Shown here: piece after piece, positions 1 through 8,671 of the stretch
Layout: each line of letters opens with the position of its first letter
How positions within the stretch are numbered: the stretch's first letter is position 1
Assembly: GCA_041172365.1 (NCBI GenBank)
Contig: JBEDKD010000237.1
Coordinates: 1-14,367 of the forward strand
Reading direction: 5' to 3'
Source of the DNA: JBEDKD01 sp041172365
GTDB taxonomy: Bacteria; Cyanobacteriota; Cyanobacteriia; Cyanobacteriales; Microcoleaceae
DNA: 14,367 bases
Program-made: the position numbers and the translations under genes
The notes under the pieces: model-generated
The model's input: only the letters and a program-made list of their open reading frames with translations
Told to the model about the DNA's origin: nothing
Database searches by the model: none

Positions 1-124
1 ACTGCCAAGGCTATTAGGACAGATTTTGTAGGGGCGGGTTCACCCTCATCTTTGAGCCCCAAAGACAAATTATAAAAACCCGCCCCCACCCCACGACTTA
101 ACTACCCTGGCGATTGCTATATCA
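1..124. repeat. Dispersed inverted-repeat element, left end off-window or degraded
   Basis: A GC-rich inverted pair (GGGGCGGGTT at 31-40, AACCCGCCCC at 77-86) is followed by the motif GATTGCTATATCA at 112-124. The same arrangement, AGATTT(T)GTAGG then a hairpin then GATTGCTATATCA, recurs at 11092-11217, where a matching left end TATAGCAA is present. I therefore read this as a further copy of the same small non-coding element. No TATAGCAA left end is visible, so it is either degraded or lies before base 1. No open frame of note lies inside. Confidence 0.4.
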
Positions 125-192
125 AAACTGGATGGCTCCCTAAATTCTCAGTTTAGCCTTACTTTCTTAAAGCCTATAATCGCTAAATAATC

Positions 193-384
193 ATATAGCA
201 AGGCTAAATAGGTTGTGAGAGTTTTCGCAGTGCCAGTATCTTGCTGGTTTGCGCCGAAACCCGATTCGAGCGAGACGCTCTGATGCTCCGCACAGGCTGA
301 GTCGCGGGGCACACGGGCTTGCGCCAACTCCGCACTCCTATTACTAACATTAAATCTGTTACAACTCCTGACGGATTGCTATAT
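193..384. repeat. MITE-like element with ATATAGCAA terminal inverted repeats
   Basis: The left end ATATAGCAA (193-201) is exactly complementary to TTGCTATAT (376-384). Inside both ends the similarity continues weakly (a TTGT-type block about ten bases further in). The 192-bp interior is GC-rich and has no credible reading frame. The same ends bound the element at 11092-11217, so they look like termini of a small non-autonomous repeat family. No transposase is seen. Target-site duplications are not obvious. Confidence 0.45.
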
Positions 385-1175
385 ATGCAGCATTACTCAC
401 GATCCACTGATAGCCACGTGAATCATCCCATAATACAGGGTGAAATCTACAATATAGATATAGCACTTCTTGGATAGATGAGGTATTCATTTAAACTTCA
501 AACCCTTGACAACACTAGGTTTTGACATACTCCATCTTTAGTCGAAAGGCTATACATAGTGTGGGAAGAAAAAACCAATCAAACGTCTGAGGGGGTTCTA
601 TAAAATGCCTCTTTAACTTTCCACATTTAATTTTCGGAGATGTCTACAGCGTTTTTCATTTGAGTTGACTAAATATGTTATACTCCTTGAGTATGCTTAT
701 TGAAACTGCTATACAGTCTTTGCAGGTCTGGGATGTGATCGGCGTTGGAAAGGATTAAACAGCTGGTTTTGGAAGTCAGGTCAGAATGAGTCAGCAGTTG
801 TCGCACCCAGCCCACCAATTCATTAGCTACATATTTACTTTACCTTTCTGCATCTTTCTTAACATTGCCCGAAACCATTATTATTTCGTGGTAAATTCTC
901 AAACCACAGGGAAGTAGAGAAAATTACTGGTACCTGAAAGATAGGCGGAGAAAGGACTTTGGGGGTTGAGAGTACATTGAAGGGAAAAAATTGGCTCATA
1001 ACTCGAAAAATTCACAAATTGGGGTGGAAAAACGTCTATCTAATAGATATAGATATGGAAGGAAAAACTTTCCATCAAATTCAACTAATTTAGGACTCGC
1101 AGCCAGGGCAGCCTTGCGCGATCGCATCTGTGTTAGAAATACCGAATCTGCCGATTTTCCACAAAACAGAAACTC
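385..1175. other. Gene-free leader upstream of the giant gene
   Basis: About 790 bp with no supported gene. Two TTGACA boxes (506-511 and 522-527) and a TTGACT (665-670) with TATACT (679-684) are present, but none has a 16-18 base spacing to a matching -10 box, so I call no promoter. A 64-codon TTG-initiated frame at 991-1185 overlaps the start of the giant gene by ten bases and is preceded by AGGG, but its composition is not convincing. Two short frames near 694-760 look like debris. The giant gene's promoter must lie in this stretch or inside the preceding repeats. Confidence 0.4.
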
Positions 1176-4100
1176 ATGTACTTAAAAAAAGACCAGCTCC
1201 AACATATCAATACGATTGCCCATGAAGGTAAAGTAGTCGTCTTAGCAACCGATACAGATGGGAAAATTTGGTACACAGTCAAACAAGATGGCTTTGAAGA
1301 TAGTTATCTAAACACTCCCGCAGATCAAAGAACAGGTTGGGAAAACTGGCAACAGTTAGAACTACCCAATGAAGATCAAGCAGACGAGTCCGTTGTTAAC
1401 CAAGAAAAAGCCGAACTGACTTATCTGAGAGACAGCAACCGCTTTATTCTGCGATCGCGCTATAAAACCGTCAATGAAACGGCCATCGCGCCAGTTCAGT
1501 TAATTTCAGCCTTCGGACATCTTTACATCTTCCGTCAATCTAAAACTAACACCTTATTAGTGGATCGTTTCGTAGTTGATGGAATGACCAATAAGCTGAA
1601 TCCTAAGCTAGAAGTTCGTTTCAAGCGTAGTAGACAAAAGTATGAAGCCACCAAAAACATGAAAAAAGGGTCTCAGGGACTCACCAATACCGACTCCCTA
1701 GACTTTCGAGATGCCAATGGCAACTTTTTCTATGAACCTACCACAGAAATATGTGCAGTCAATAACCTGCAAAATGGCTGGTTTTCCGTAGTTTTAGTTC
1801 CCACCATCGAAAATGATGTCTATCGCTGGCATATTTTCGCCTACAATAGTGAAAGCAAAAAAGTCGACTTAATCAGCCTACGAGCATCAGAAGATGGGCT
1901 ATTTGCAGTCAAAGATTACACCATTTTTGAAGAAATTAAGGAAACATTCGTACCTCGTCAAATTGCCGGAGTGATTAAACGCACCCTAGACATAGCAGGC
2001 GCGATCGTTACCAACGGCTTAACCGCCACAAAATATGACTTACAACGGGAACAACAAACCCAATCTGGGGAAATGCAACTGTTAAAAACAGTCACCCGAC
2101 TAATGTTAGCAATTCCCACCGACAAAGGGACAGCCGCCTTTAGTTTTGCTATTGCTGGAGATGGAACTCTCTCCGAAATTGGCGATACTCCCGATAAAAC
2201 CATCATTCGGAACAAACAAAGAGAAATTCTGCTTCCTTTAAACACTTTAGATGAAATTAAAGCCTTAGCAGACAGAACACCTCCACCTCAAGGAATTATT
2301 ACAGGATTAATAGAAGGAAGTGACAAAGAAAATGCTGAAAATTTAGTCAAAATTGCTACCGAAGGTAAAGCCGGAGAATTGACTAATGGGGACTTGGTGA
2401 AAATCATGGGGACCCTTGATTATCAAGGGCTTTATCAAGCCAAAACCGTTGATGAAAATACCTTTGACATTGACTTAGGATTAACTCAAGGACTAGGTTA
2501 CTGGGAAAAAGAAGAAGAAGAAGAAGGCGGCTTAATTTTTGATGGCATGATTACCGCTTACGAAAAGACTGCCGATGGTAAATTACGAGTAACCTGTCCT
2601 AATCATGGCTTAGACAACGGCGATGAAGTTCAAATTGCTGGAACAGAAAACTATAACGATAGTTATCCCATCAAAAAAATTGATGATACCCATTTTGTGA
2701 TTGAACGTCAATGGGCAACGGGATCGGCTATTAATATTAAATTAGTCTCTCGTAAACGACGGGGAATTGTCTTTGATGGCACAGATGACCATATTGCCCT
2801 ACCTGAAATGAATCATAACTACTCTCAAGGCATCACCGTAGAAGCATGGGTATGGTATGACAGTTTTCAAAATACCTCAAGAATTATTGACTTTGGCAAT
2901 GGTGCTGGTGTAGAAAACATTATCTTTGCCAATGAAGGAACATCCAATAGCCTAAGCTTTTCTGTCTTTCAGGGAACAACATCAGAGAGTATTACAGCCC
3001 AAGGAGTCTTAGAAACCGGAAAATGGATGCACTTGGCGGCAACAATTGACGAGTCAGGTCATGCTACCCTCTACAAAAACGGTGAAGTAATTAAAACCGG
3101 TTCTGTTAATCTTCCTAAAACTATTAATCGGACTAAGAATTACATCGCCCGGAGTAATTGGTCTAATGATAGCTATTTTCAGGGTAAAATTAGCGATCTC
3201 CGTCTCTGGAAAACCGAGCGTGCGGCGGTCGACATCAAAAACAATATGTACCTGCAACTAACAGGTAAAGAAGTCGGTTTAGTCGGTTATTGGCGGTTGG
3301 GAGCAATTGGAGAAGGACAAGTCGTTGACTTTTCCAGTAATGGACAGAATGGTACTGTCTATGGCGATGCTTATGTCAGTGCGGCTACCCTTAACCGTAA
3401 ACTCGCAGGGGGGTTAAACGCGGTTAAGTATAGCAATGATGACTTGTTTGCGGTCAGTGAACGAACAACCTATGAGGAAAGCTTTGAATTTAAGGTTATT
3501 TCCTCCTCTGCTGTTAATCTTGCCTATTTAGATAATGCAGACGGCAAAAATTTAGGGACGAAGCTTTTTCAGCTCTCCTATTGGGGAAAAGCCAGTCGTA
3601 GTGCTCAAGAAAAACAGATTATTGCGCCTGAACAAATTAAACAAAACCAATTTGAAGATTTAGGAGGAGGTTGGTATCGAGTCTCTGGAAATGTAACTAT
3701 TCCTGATGGAATCAGTATGTTACGTTGTTTTGAGATTATTAATGTTCAAGGTGACTGGCAATCTTTGGAAATTCGTAAACACCGCATCCGTTTAATGTCT
3801 GACAGTATTACTGAGTTTCAGTACAGTGATAGTGTTAGTTTGACTACTTTAGCCGATAATCAGGCAACATTAGCCACTAAATTGAAGCAACTGCAATTAA
3901 AAGAGCAAGATGAAGGACTCTTATTCAAGGAAAAACGAGAGTTAGAAGCCAAAATAGCGGCTTATAACGCTCAAGCTGATACCAGAGCGAAAATTGACGC
4001 ATTAACCGCTAAGATTTTAACCTTAAACGGTGAGGCGCAAACCCTATTAGCGACCTATAATGCGGAGCAAAATAGTCCTTTTAATTATTATTGTGTACTT

Positions 4101-7100
4101 TCCTTTAAAGCAGAAGGAGATGGACAAAGAGTTCAAGTGATTGGTCGAGGCTATATGAGTTTAGAACTCGTAGGACAAGGTATCAATGATTACCAGAAAG
4201 TTAAGTTTATCTCAACAGGTGATGGCTTCTATCTGATGTCTTTTAAAGCAGGAGGAGATGGACAAAGAGTTCAAGTGATCGATCGAGGCTATATGAGTTT
4301 AGAACTCGTAGGACAAGGTATCAATGATTACCAGAAAGTTGAGTTTATCTCAACAGGTGATGGCTTCTATCTGATGTTTTTTAAAGCAGGAGGAGATGGA
4401 CAAAAAGTTCAAGTGATTGATCGAGGCTATATGAGATTAGAACTCGTAGGACAAGGTATCAATGATTATCAGAAAGTTAAGTTTACCTCAACAGGTGAAC
4501 AGACTAATAATAATATTGCCTTAGCTTATAATGCTTGGCAAGCTAAACTACAACAACTCAACCAAGCGAAGGAGGAGTTAAAGCTGCTTAATGCGGTGTT
4601 AACTGCTACTCCGGCGGATAAATTAGCTTGGGATACTCGTCTTGCTCAACTTTTAAATGAAATTACCACTCTGCAAACTGAAATCAACACCTTAAACACT
4701 GATTTCATTAATGGAGTAAAAAGTACCCAACAAACTCCCCAAACTATGCCCCAAATTGCTAAAGATAGCAAAGGTTTAGTTACTCAAGGAGCGTTACTCG
4801 GTTTTGTGCAATTGGCAAGCCGCCTGAATGCCATTGAAACTTGTGAAGGCAATGTCCAATTGAGTTATTTGGACAGCGAAGGGCGGATGCGACAAACGAA
4901 CTATGATGCCACAGCAGATGGAAAAAATACCGCCTTTGAACAGTGGATTCCTGATGCTCAACGTGCCTGTTTGAACTTTAGCAACACCAATAGTATTGTT
5001 AAGGTAAATCAAGCCTTGTATCTTCCCCCAGATTGGAGTATTGAATCTTGGTTCTTTTATCCACTACCTGAAACGGCAGAATGGAATACTTTAATCCGAG
5101 GAAAAGATGCCGATCATCACATTCTGGTCAGAAATCGTAAACAGTTAGGGATTTATCTGACCAATGATTCCTTGGGGCAGAAATTCTATGATAGCGGTTT
5201 CAATATGGAGTTGTTAACCGAGGGATGGCATCATGTTGCTGCTGTCGGTCGGGGAGATACTACTCTGTTTTATATTGATGGCAAAAAAGTGGGTGATGTG
5301 AAAGCAAAAGCCCTAAAAGATGCGGAAGAAAATCTGAATAAAAACCCCAACGATGCTGCGGCTAAGAAAAAGGTTGAAGACATTAAGAAAGCTATTCTGA
5401 AATCTAAGAGCGATGTTTATGCGATCGGGAACAATCATTTAGTTATTAATCAGTCTGCCGATTATTCGGTTATGAAGTTTGATGGGGTAAATGATTATGT
5501 ATCGTTACCGGAGATCAACTATGACTTCTCCCAAGGAATGTCGGTCGAAGCTTGGGTATGGTATGACAGTTTCCAATCTTGTTCAAGAATTATCGATTTT
5601 GGTAATGGTGCTGAGGAAAATATCGTGTTTACCAATGATGGAGTCTCTAACACGCTCTGCTTGATGATATGTCAGCAATCCACAGGAAAGGCGGTTACTG
5701 CAACAGGAGCATTAGAAATAAAAAAATGGATTCACCTAGCCGCAACTATCGATGCTTCAGGAATGGCAACCCTTTATAAAAATGGTGAACCGATTCAAAC
5801 AGCCCAAGTGCATCTTCCAAATACCCTGAAACGGACTACTAACTATATTGGCCGAAGTAACTGGTCTAATGACAGCTATTTTAAAGGCCAAATTACCGAT
5901 GTCCGCATCTGGAATAAAGCCCGCACCCAAGCAGAAATTAAGGCGAATATGTCCCAACGCCTCAGTGGAAAAGAAGCAAATTTAGTGGCTTATTATCCCT
6001 TGAATGAAATTCAAGTCGAAGGTGCTACCAGAAAAGTTCTAGACCTAGCCCGTAATAATCATGGCACTGTGGTGGAAGCCAACATCGTTACGGATCAAAC
6101 CCTATCTATTAACCCCTTCATCCGAAGTGAGCAGTTCGGTAAATTGGCAGAAGTCCGTATTTGGGGAGTTGCCCTGAGTGATGATGAAATTGCCGTCAAT
6201 AGCACCATGCTTCTGAGTGGTAACGAACCCTGTTTGTTCGCTTACTACCCCATGAGTGAAGCCACAGGAGTTGAAGTCCGCGACCATTCCGGTAATGGCA
6301 ATAATGCCACGGTATCGGGGGCAAATTGGTGGGGCTGCACGGCAAGTATTGGCAAAATTGACAATCCCATCGGTGTCGATGCCCTGATTTCCAGCGAGTA
6401 CAGCACCGTGAGCGTCGAAAATAACTGCAAGGTCGCCATCATGCGACGGTTCTTTGCCTATCCCACAACTAACGGAGTCACCCTGCTACCAGATAAGCGG
6501 ATTGAAACCTTAGAACTCAAATGGATTGGTAACGCCCAATTTGCTCCTACTTTGTTGGGCTATATTGAAGGGCCACCCCCCGTACCCAGTGAAAACCTAA
6601 CGTTGTCAGACGATTACAACGGTGCCACTTCTGTGGAATTAACTATGTCAGAAGATGTGGCGTTTAGCTGGAACAGATCCCAAGATAGCGGGTTAGGTGC
6701 GAATGCCGAAATCTTTGTAGGTGGCGATAGAGCAATGAATGCGGGTATTGGACTCATGACAAAAATAGGGGCGATGCGTGCTGGTTTCAAAGGTAGCCTT
6801 GACTTCACCTACCAATTCCAAAATGAAAGTAGCATCACCTCCAGTTCATCTCTGAGCATGACCGATAAACTGGAACTGCGAGGTACGCCAGAAGAAACCA
6901 CTAAGTTCCCCCATTTGGGCACACGATTTATTCCCAAAAATATTGGCTACGCTCTAGTCATCTCAGCAATAGCAGATGTGTTTGTTACCCGACTTGCCCG
7001 CAGTGGCCAAATGGTCGGCTACCAAGTCCAACCCGTTGACGGGATTCCCCCAGATGTCAACACCATCACCTTTTTGATGAATCCGGCTTACACCATGAAT

Positions 7101-8273
7101 GGTAGCTTAGATGGGCTCACAGGTAGCAGTGCCACAACAGATCGCTTCTTTAAGCACGTTCCTGAAATGCGATCGCAGTATGGTTCTCTCTATCCCGCCA
7201 GTTACTATCGCCTACAAGAAGCTTACGACCTCAAACGCCAGATTGAAGCGGAAGATAAACGCCGAGAATCTTACTTCTCTAACTTTGATGTGCGTTTAGT
7301 CGATGAAACCTCTTTGGATCGGAATATCGACAGTGGCCCTGCATCCAGCACGATTGGGGTACAACGGGAAGAAGACAAACCCAGCACCGACATAACTGAG
7401 GAAGAAAAGAAAAAAGCCGAAGCAGAAAAACTGAAAAATGCGAAGGCGGATGCTGAGGCGACCGTCAATGAGAAAAGTGCTGCCACCAAGGCAAAACAAG
7501 CCGAAATACAAAGCAAAATTGGTGACCAAGAGAAACGAGTGCAAGCCACAAACAGTTTTGCGGGTTGGCAAAAACGGATGGAAGATCTGCAAATTCGGGC
7601 GGGTAAACGCAATATCGTTAATACCTACGTTTGGGATGCCGATGGTGGGTTGCGAACTGAAGCTCAATCGTTTGCCAATACCGTAGAACATACAATTGGT
7701 GGCTCTTTTAGTCTGAATGCAGGTTTAGGAGTTGAAGGGAAATTTGCTGCTGGTGCTGCTGTAGAACTCACTGCCCAAGCGACTGTTAACTTAACTCAAA
7801 CCATGAGCAAAACGGAAGCTCGGAGTAAGGGTTTTGAGTTGAATGTAGACCTCAGTGGTTTGGAATATAAAGGCATTACCGACTACAACGATCGCCCCAT
7901 TCTGCCTGGGGAAAAAGTAGATCGCTATCGGTTTATGAGCTTCTATCTCGAAGGCAGTACCAATCACTTCCACGACTTCTTTAACTATGTGGTTGACCCG
8001 GAATGGTTACGCAGTAATGATGAGGAAGCGGTGGCTTTGCGTCAAGCCCAAGCAGGTAAACCCAATAAAGCATGGCGGGTGCTGCACCGGGTTACTTATG
8101 TGGAACGTCCAGCATTGATGGGTTTTGGTCAAGATGTCCGTAAATTGCGGGCTGCTGCGGAAGTCAGTGAAAATCAAGCACTGTTGGATAAGATTACTAA
8201 ATTGGAGGATGCTAACCGTAAATTAGAGGAGAAACTTGATAAAATCCTCAACTACCTACAACAGCCCAAATAG
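1176..8273 (+). CDS. Giant multidomain LamG (concanavalin A-like) protein, 2365 aa
   Basis: Function unknown. Approximate order: residues 1-395, beta-rich N-terminus without a signal peptide; 399-434 and 467-513, two short 'HGLxNGDEVxIxGTxNYN' beta repeats of the kind seen in tail and surface proteins, linked by a Glu-rich run; 527-738, LamG1; 742-888, a jelly-roll-like segment; 889-968 and 1109-1182, Leu/Gln/Lys-rich coiled coils flanking a 46-residue tandem repeat (977-1107); 1264-1429 plus 1648-1724, LamG2 split by a complete LamG3 (1431-1639); 1742-2052, a module carrying the motif GPPPVPSENL; 2072-2145, charged coiled coil; 2169-2229, Gly/Ala/Ser/Thr-rich alternating beta segment; 2322-2365, terminal coiled coil. 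LamG folds usually bind glycans or proteins. The ATG start is forced by an in-frame TAG at 1134, yet no Shine-Dalgarno precedes it. No partner gene adjoins. Adhesin, surface or toxin-like roles are inference only. Confidence 0.93.
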   Translation: MYLKKDQLQHINTIAHEGKVVVLATDTDGKIWYTVKQDGFEDSYLNTPADQRTGWENWQQLELPNEDQADESVVNQEKAELTYLRDSNRFILRSRYKTVNETAIAPVQLISAFGHLYIFRQSKTNTLLVDRFVVDGMTNKLNPKLEVRFKRSRQKYEATKNMKKGSQGLTNTDSLDFRDANGNFFYEPTTEICAVNNLQNGWFSVVLVPTIENDVYRWHIFAYNSESKKVDLISLRASEDGLFAVKDYTIFEEIKETFVPRQIAGVIKRTLDIAGAIVTNGLTATKYDLQREQQTQSGEMQLLKTVTRLMLAIPTDKGTAAFSFAIAGDGTLSEIGDTPDKTIIRNKQREILLPLNTLDEIKALADRTPPPQGIITGLIEGSDKENAENLVKIATEGKAGELTNGDLVKIMGTLDYQGLYQAKTVDENTFDIDLGLTQGLGYWEKEEEEEGGLIFDGMITAYEKTADGKLRVTCPNHGLDNGDEVQIAGTENYNDSYPIKKIDDTHFVIERQWATGSAINIKLVSRKRRGIVFDGTDDHIALPEMNHNYSQGITVEAWVWYDSFQNTSRIIDFGNGAGVENIIFANEGTSNSLSFSVFQGTTSESITAQGVLETGKWMHLAATIDESGHATLYKNGEVIKTGSVNLPKTINRTKNYIARSNWSNDSYFQGKISDLRLWKTERAAVDIKNNMYLQLTGKEVGLVGYWRLGAIGEGQVVDFSSNGQNGTVYGDAYVSAATLNRKLAGGLNAVKYSNDDLFAVSERTTYEESFEFKVISSSAVNLAYLDNADGKNLGTKLFQLSYWGKASRSAQEKQIIAPEQIKQNQFEDLGGGWYRVSGNVTIPDGISMLRCFEIINVQGDWQSLEIRKHRIRLMSDSITEFQYSDSVSLTTLADNQATLATKLKQLQLKEQDEGLLFKEKRELEAKIAAYNAQADTRAKIDALTAKILTLNGEAQTLLATYNAEQNSPFNYYCVLSFKAEGDGQRVQVIGRGYMSLELVGQGINDYQKVKFISTGDGFYLMSFKAGGDGQRVQVIDRGYMSLELVGQGINDYQKVEFISTGDGFYLMFFKAGGDGQKVQVIDRGYMRLELVGQGINDYQKVKFTSTGEQTNNNIALAYNAWQAKLQQLNQAKEELKLLNAVLTATPADKLAWDTRLAQLLNEITTLQTEINTLNTDFINGVKSTQQTPQTMPQIAKDSKGLVTQGALLGFVQLASRLNAIETCEGNVQLSYLDSEGRMRQTNYDATADGKNTAFEQWIPDAQRACLNFSNTNSIVKVNQALYLPPDWSIESWFFYPLPETAEWNTLIRGKDADHHILVRNRKQLGIYLTNDSLGQKFYDSGFNMELLTEGWHHVAAVGRGDTTLFYIDGKKVGDVKAKALKDAEENLNKNPNDAAAKKKVEDIKKAILKSKSDVYAIGNNHLVINQSADYSVMKFDGVNDYVSLPEINYDFSQGMSVEAWVWYDSFQSCSRIIDFGNGAEENIVFTNDGVSNTLCLMICQQSTGKAVTATGALEIKKWIHLAATIDASGMATLYKNGEPIQTAQVHLPNTLKRTTNYIGRSNWSNDSYFKGQITDVRIWNKARTQAEIKANMSQRLSGKEANLVAYYPLNEIQVEGATRKVLDLARNNHGTVVEANIVTDQTLSINPFIRSEQFGKLAEVRIWGVALSDDEIAVNSTMLLSGNEPCLFAYYPMSEATGVEVRDHSGNGNNATVSGANWWGCTASIGKIDNPIGVDALISSEYSTVSVENNCKVAIMRRFFAYPTTNGVTLLPDKRIETLELKWIGNAQFAPTLLGYIEGPPPVPSENLTLSDDYNGATSVELTMSEDVAFSWNRSQDSGLGANAEIFVGGDRAMNAGIGLMTKIGAMRAGFKGSLDFTYQFQNESSITSSSSLSMTDKLELRGTPEETTKFPHLGTRFIPKNIGYALVISAIADVFVTRLARSGQMVGYQVQPVDGIPPDVNTITFLMNPAYTMNGSLDGLTGSSATTDRFFKHVPEMRSQYGSLYPASYYRLQEAYDLKRQIEAEDKRRESYFSNFDVRLVDETSLDRNIDSGPASSTIGVQREEDKPSTDITEEEKKKAEAEKLKNAKADAEATVNEKSAATKAKQAEIQSKIGDQEKRVQATNSFAGWQKRMEDLQIRAGKRNIVNTYVWDADGGLRTEAQSFANTVEHTIGGSFSLNAGLGVEGKFAAGAAVELTAQATVNLTQTMSKTEARSKGFELNVDLSGLEYKGITDYNDRPILPGEKVDRYRFMSFYLEGSTNHFHDFFNYVVDPEWLRSNDEEAVALRQAQAGKPNKAWRVLHRVTYVERPALMGFGQDVRKLRAAAEVSENQALLDKITKLEDANRKLEEKLDKILNYLQQPK
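4104..4498 (+). repeat. 138-bp in-frame tandem repeat, 2.9 copies
   Basis: Three nearly identical units start at 4104, 4242 and 4380 with a period of exactly 138 bp (46 codons). The third stops matching after about 119 bp. Each unit begins with Phe-Lys-Ala and contains GDGQ, RGYM, LELVGQGINDYQKV and STG. The few differences between copies are single bases, so the duplication is recent or is being homogenised. It lies within the giant LamG gene between two coiled-coil segments. Confidence 0.95.
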
Positions 8274-8279
8274 TTAATT

Positions 8280-8316
8280 ATTAAGAGGACGGGAAACTAT
8301 TTCCCTTCCTCTTAAT
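8280..8316. terminator. Strong hairpin terminator after the giant gene, probably bidirectional
   Basis: Arms 8280-8296 and 8300-8316 pair over 17 positions with one mismatch around a 3-base loop. The hairpin starts 7 bp after the giant gene's stop codon and is flanked by A/T-rich sequence on both sides (TTAATTATTAA before, TTAATTTAA after). The next reading frame is convergent and ends at 8334, so one hairpin could serve both directions. Confidence 0.75.
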
Positions 8317-8333
8317 TTAAGGGTGATCGCTCA

Positions 8334-8663
8334 TTAAACAGAGGGAAAATCATTCCGAATTTGCTGCCAAGTTTGATATAGTTTTGCCCTATGAATCCAT
8401 CCCACATAACCCGCAAAACAACAACGTCCTAAATTATCAACGACAAAGACGCGCTCGATCGAAGTTTTTCCACCCACTTCAGACACAGAGGACACGGAGA
8501 AGATGATGTACAAATCTCTTTGTGTTCTTTGTGGTAAAAATACTTCTGTCCTCAGTTTATAGCCCTTTTCAGGTAATGACAAAGAAACCTGGTTTCGCAC
8601 AACAATACCTTCGCCAAATTTAGGGCGGGTACGGGGCACATGGGAGGATTTCAAATTTGCCAA
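8334..8663 (-). CDS. Doubtful small protein, possibly a degraded gene carrying a repeat insertion
   Basis: I do not recognise this 109-codon frame. Its ends look protein-like (VRNQVSLSLPEKGYK near residues 22-36; VFVVDNLGRCCFAGYVGW near 72-89). The middle (about residues 43-66) is the translation of a dispersed CACAGAGGACAC-type repeat (8484-8533). The best start is a TTG with no Shine-Dalgarno, and the frame stays open upstream through the palindrome at 8672-8728 to a stop at 8733-8735 without any ATG. It may be a short conserved protein into which a repeat inserted in frame, or a remnant whose promoter and start were lost to the upstream repeat. It converges on the giant gene. Confidence 0.35.
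   Translation of the reverse strand: MANLKSSHVPRTRPKFGEGIVVRNQVSLSLPEKGYKLRTEVFLPQRTQRDLYIIFSVSSVSEVGGKTSIERVFVVDNLGRCCFAGYVGWIHRAKLYQTWQQIRNDFPSV
8484..8533. repeat. CACAGAGGACAC-type dispersed hairpin repeat
   Basis: Arms 8484-8500 and 8517-8533 are inverted copies over 17 positions. All their differences are purine transitions, which would form G-U pairs in RNA read from one strand. Runs of the type 'accacaaagaacacaaaga' and 'acagaggacacggag' resemble repeats I know from many cyanobacterial genomes (memory, not a search). It lies inside the small frame at 8334-8663 without breaking it. Confidence 0.5.
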
Positions 8664-8671
8664 AAAAAATT

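Noticed and set aside
520..690. Possible end of an IS200/IS605-type element
   Set aside because: TTGACATACTCC at 522-533 and the A/T-rich palindromic text up to about 690 resemble such ends, but no transposase remnant or matching opposite end can be shown from this sequence.
694..915. Short overlapping frames (22, 15 and 43 codons)
   Set aside because: They lie in different frames with no ribosome-binding site and could at most be a frameshifted relic. Nothing recognisable.
991..1185. 64-codon TTG-started frame before the giant gene as an independent gene
   Set aside because: AGGG precedes it, but the start is TTG, the composition is not protein-like and I see no family. Kept only as a possible coupled leader in the findings.
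7271..7691. Two long minus-strand frames antisense to the giant gene
   Set aside because: They are opposite a Lys/Glu/Ala-rich coiled-coil segment, whose complement gives long Phe/Ser/Leu-rich frames by composition alone. No ribosome-binding site or recognisable domain.
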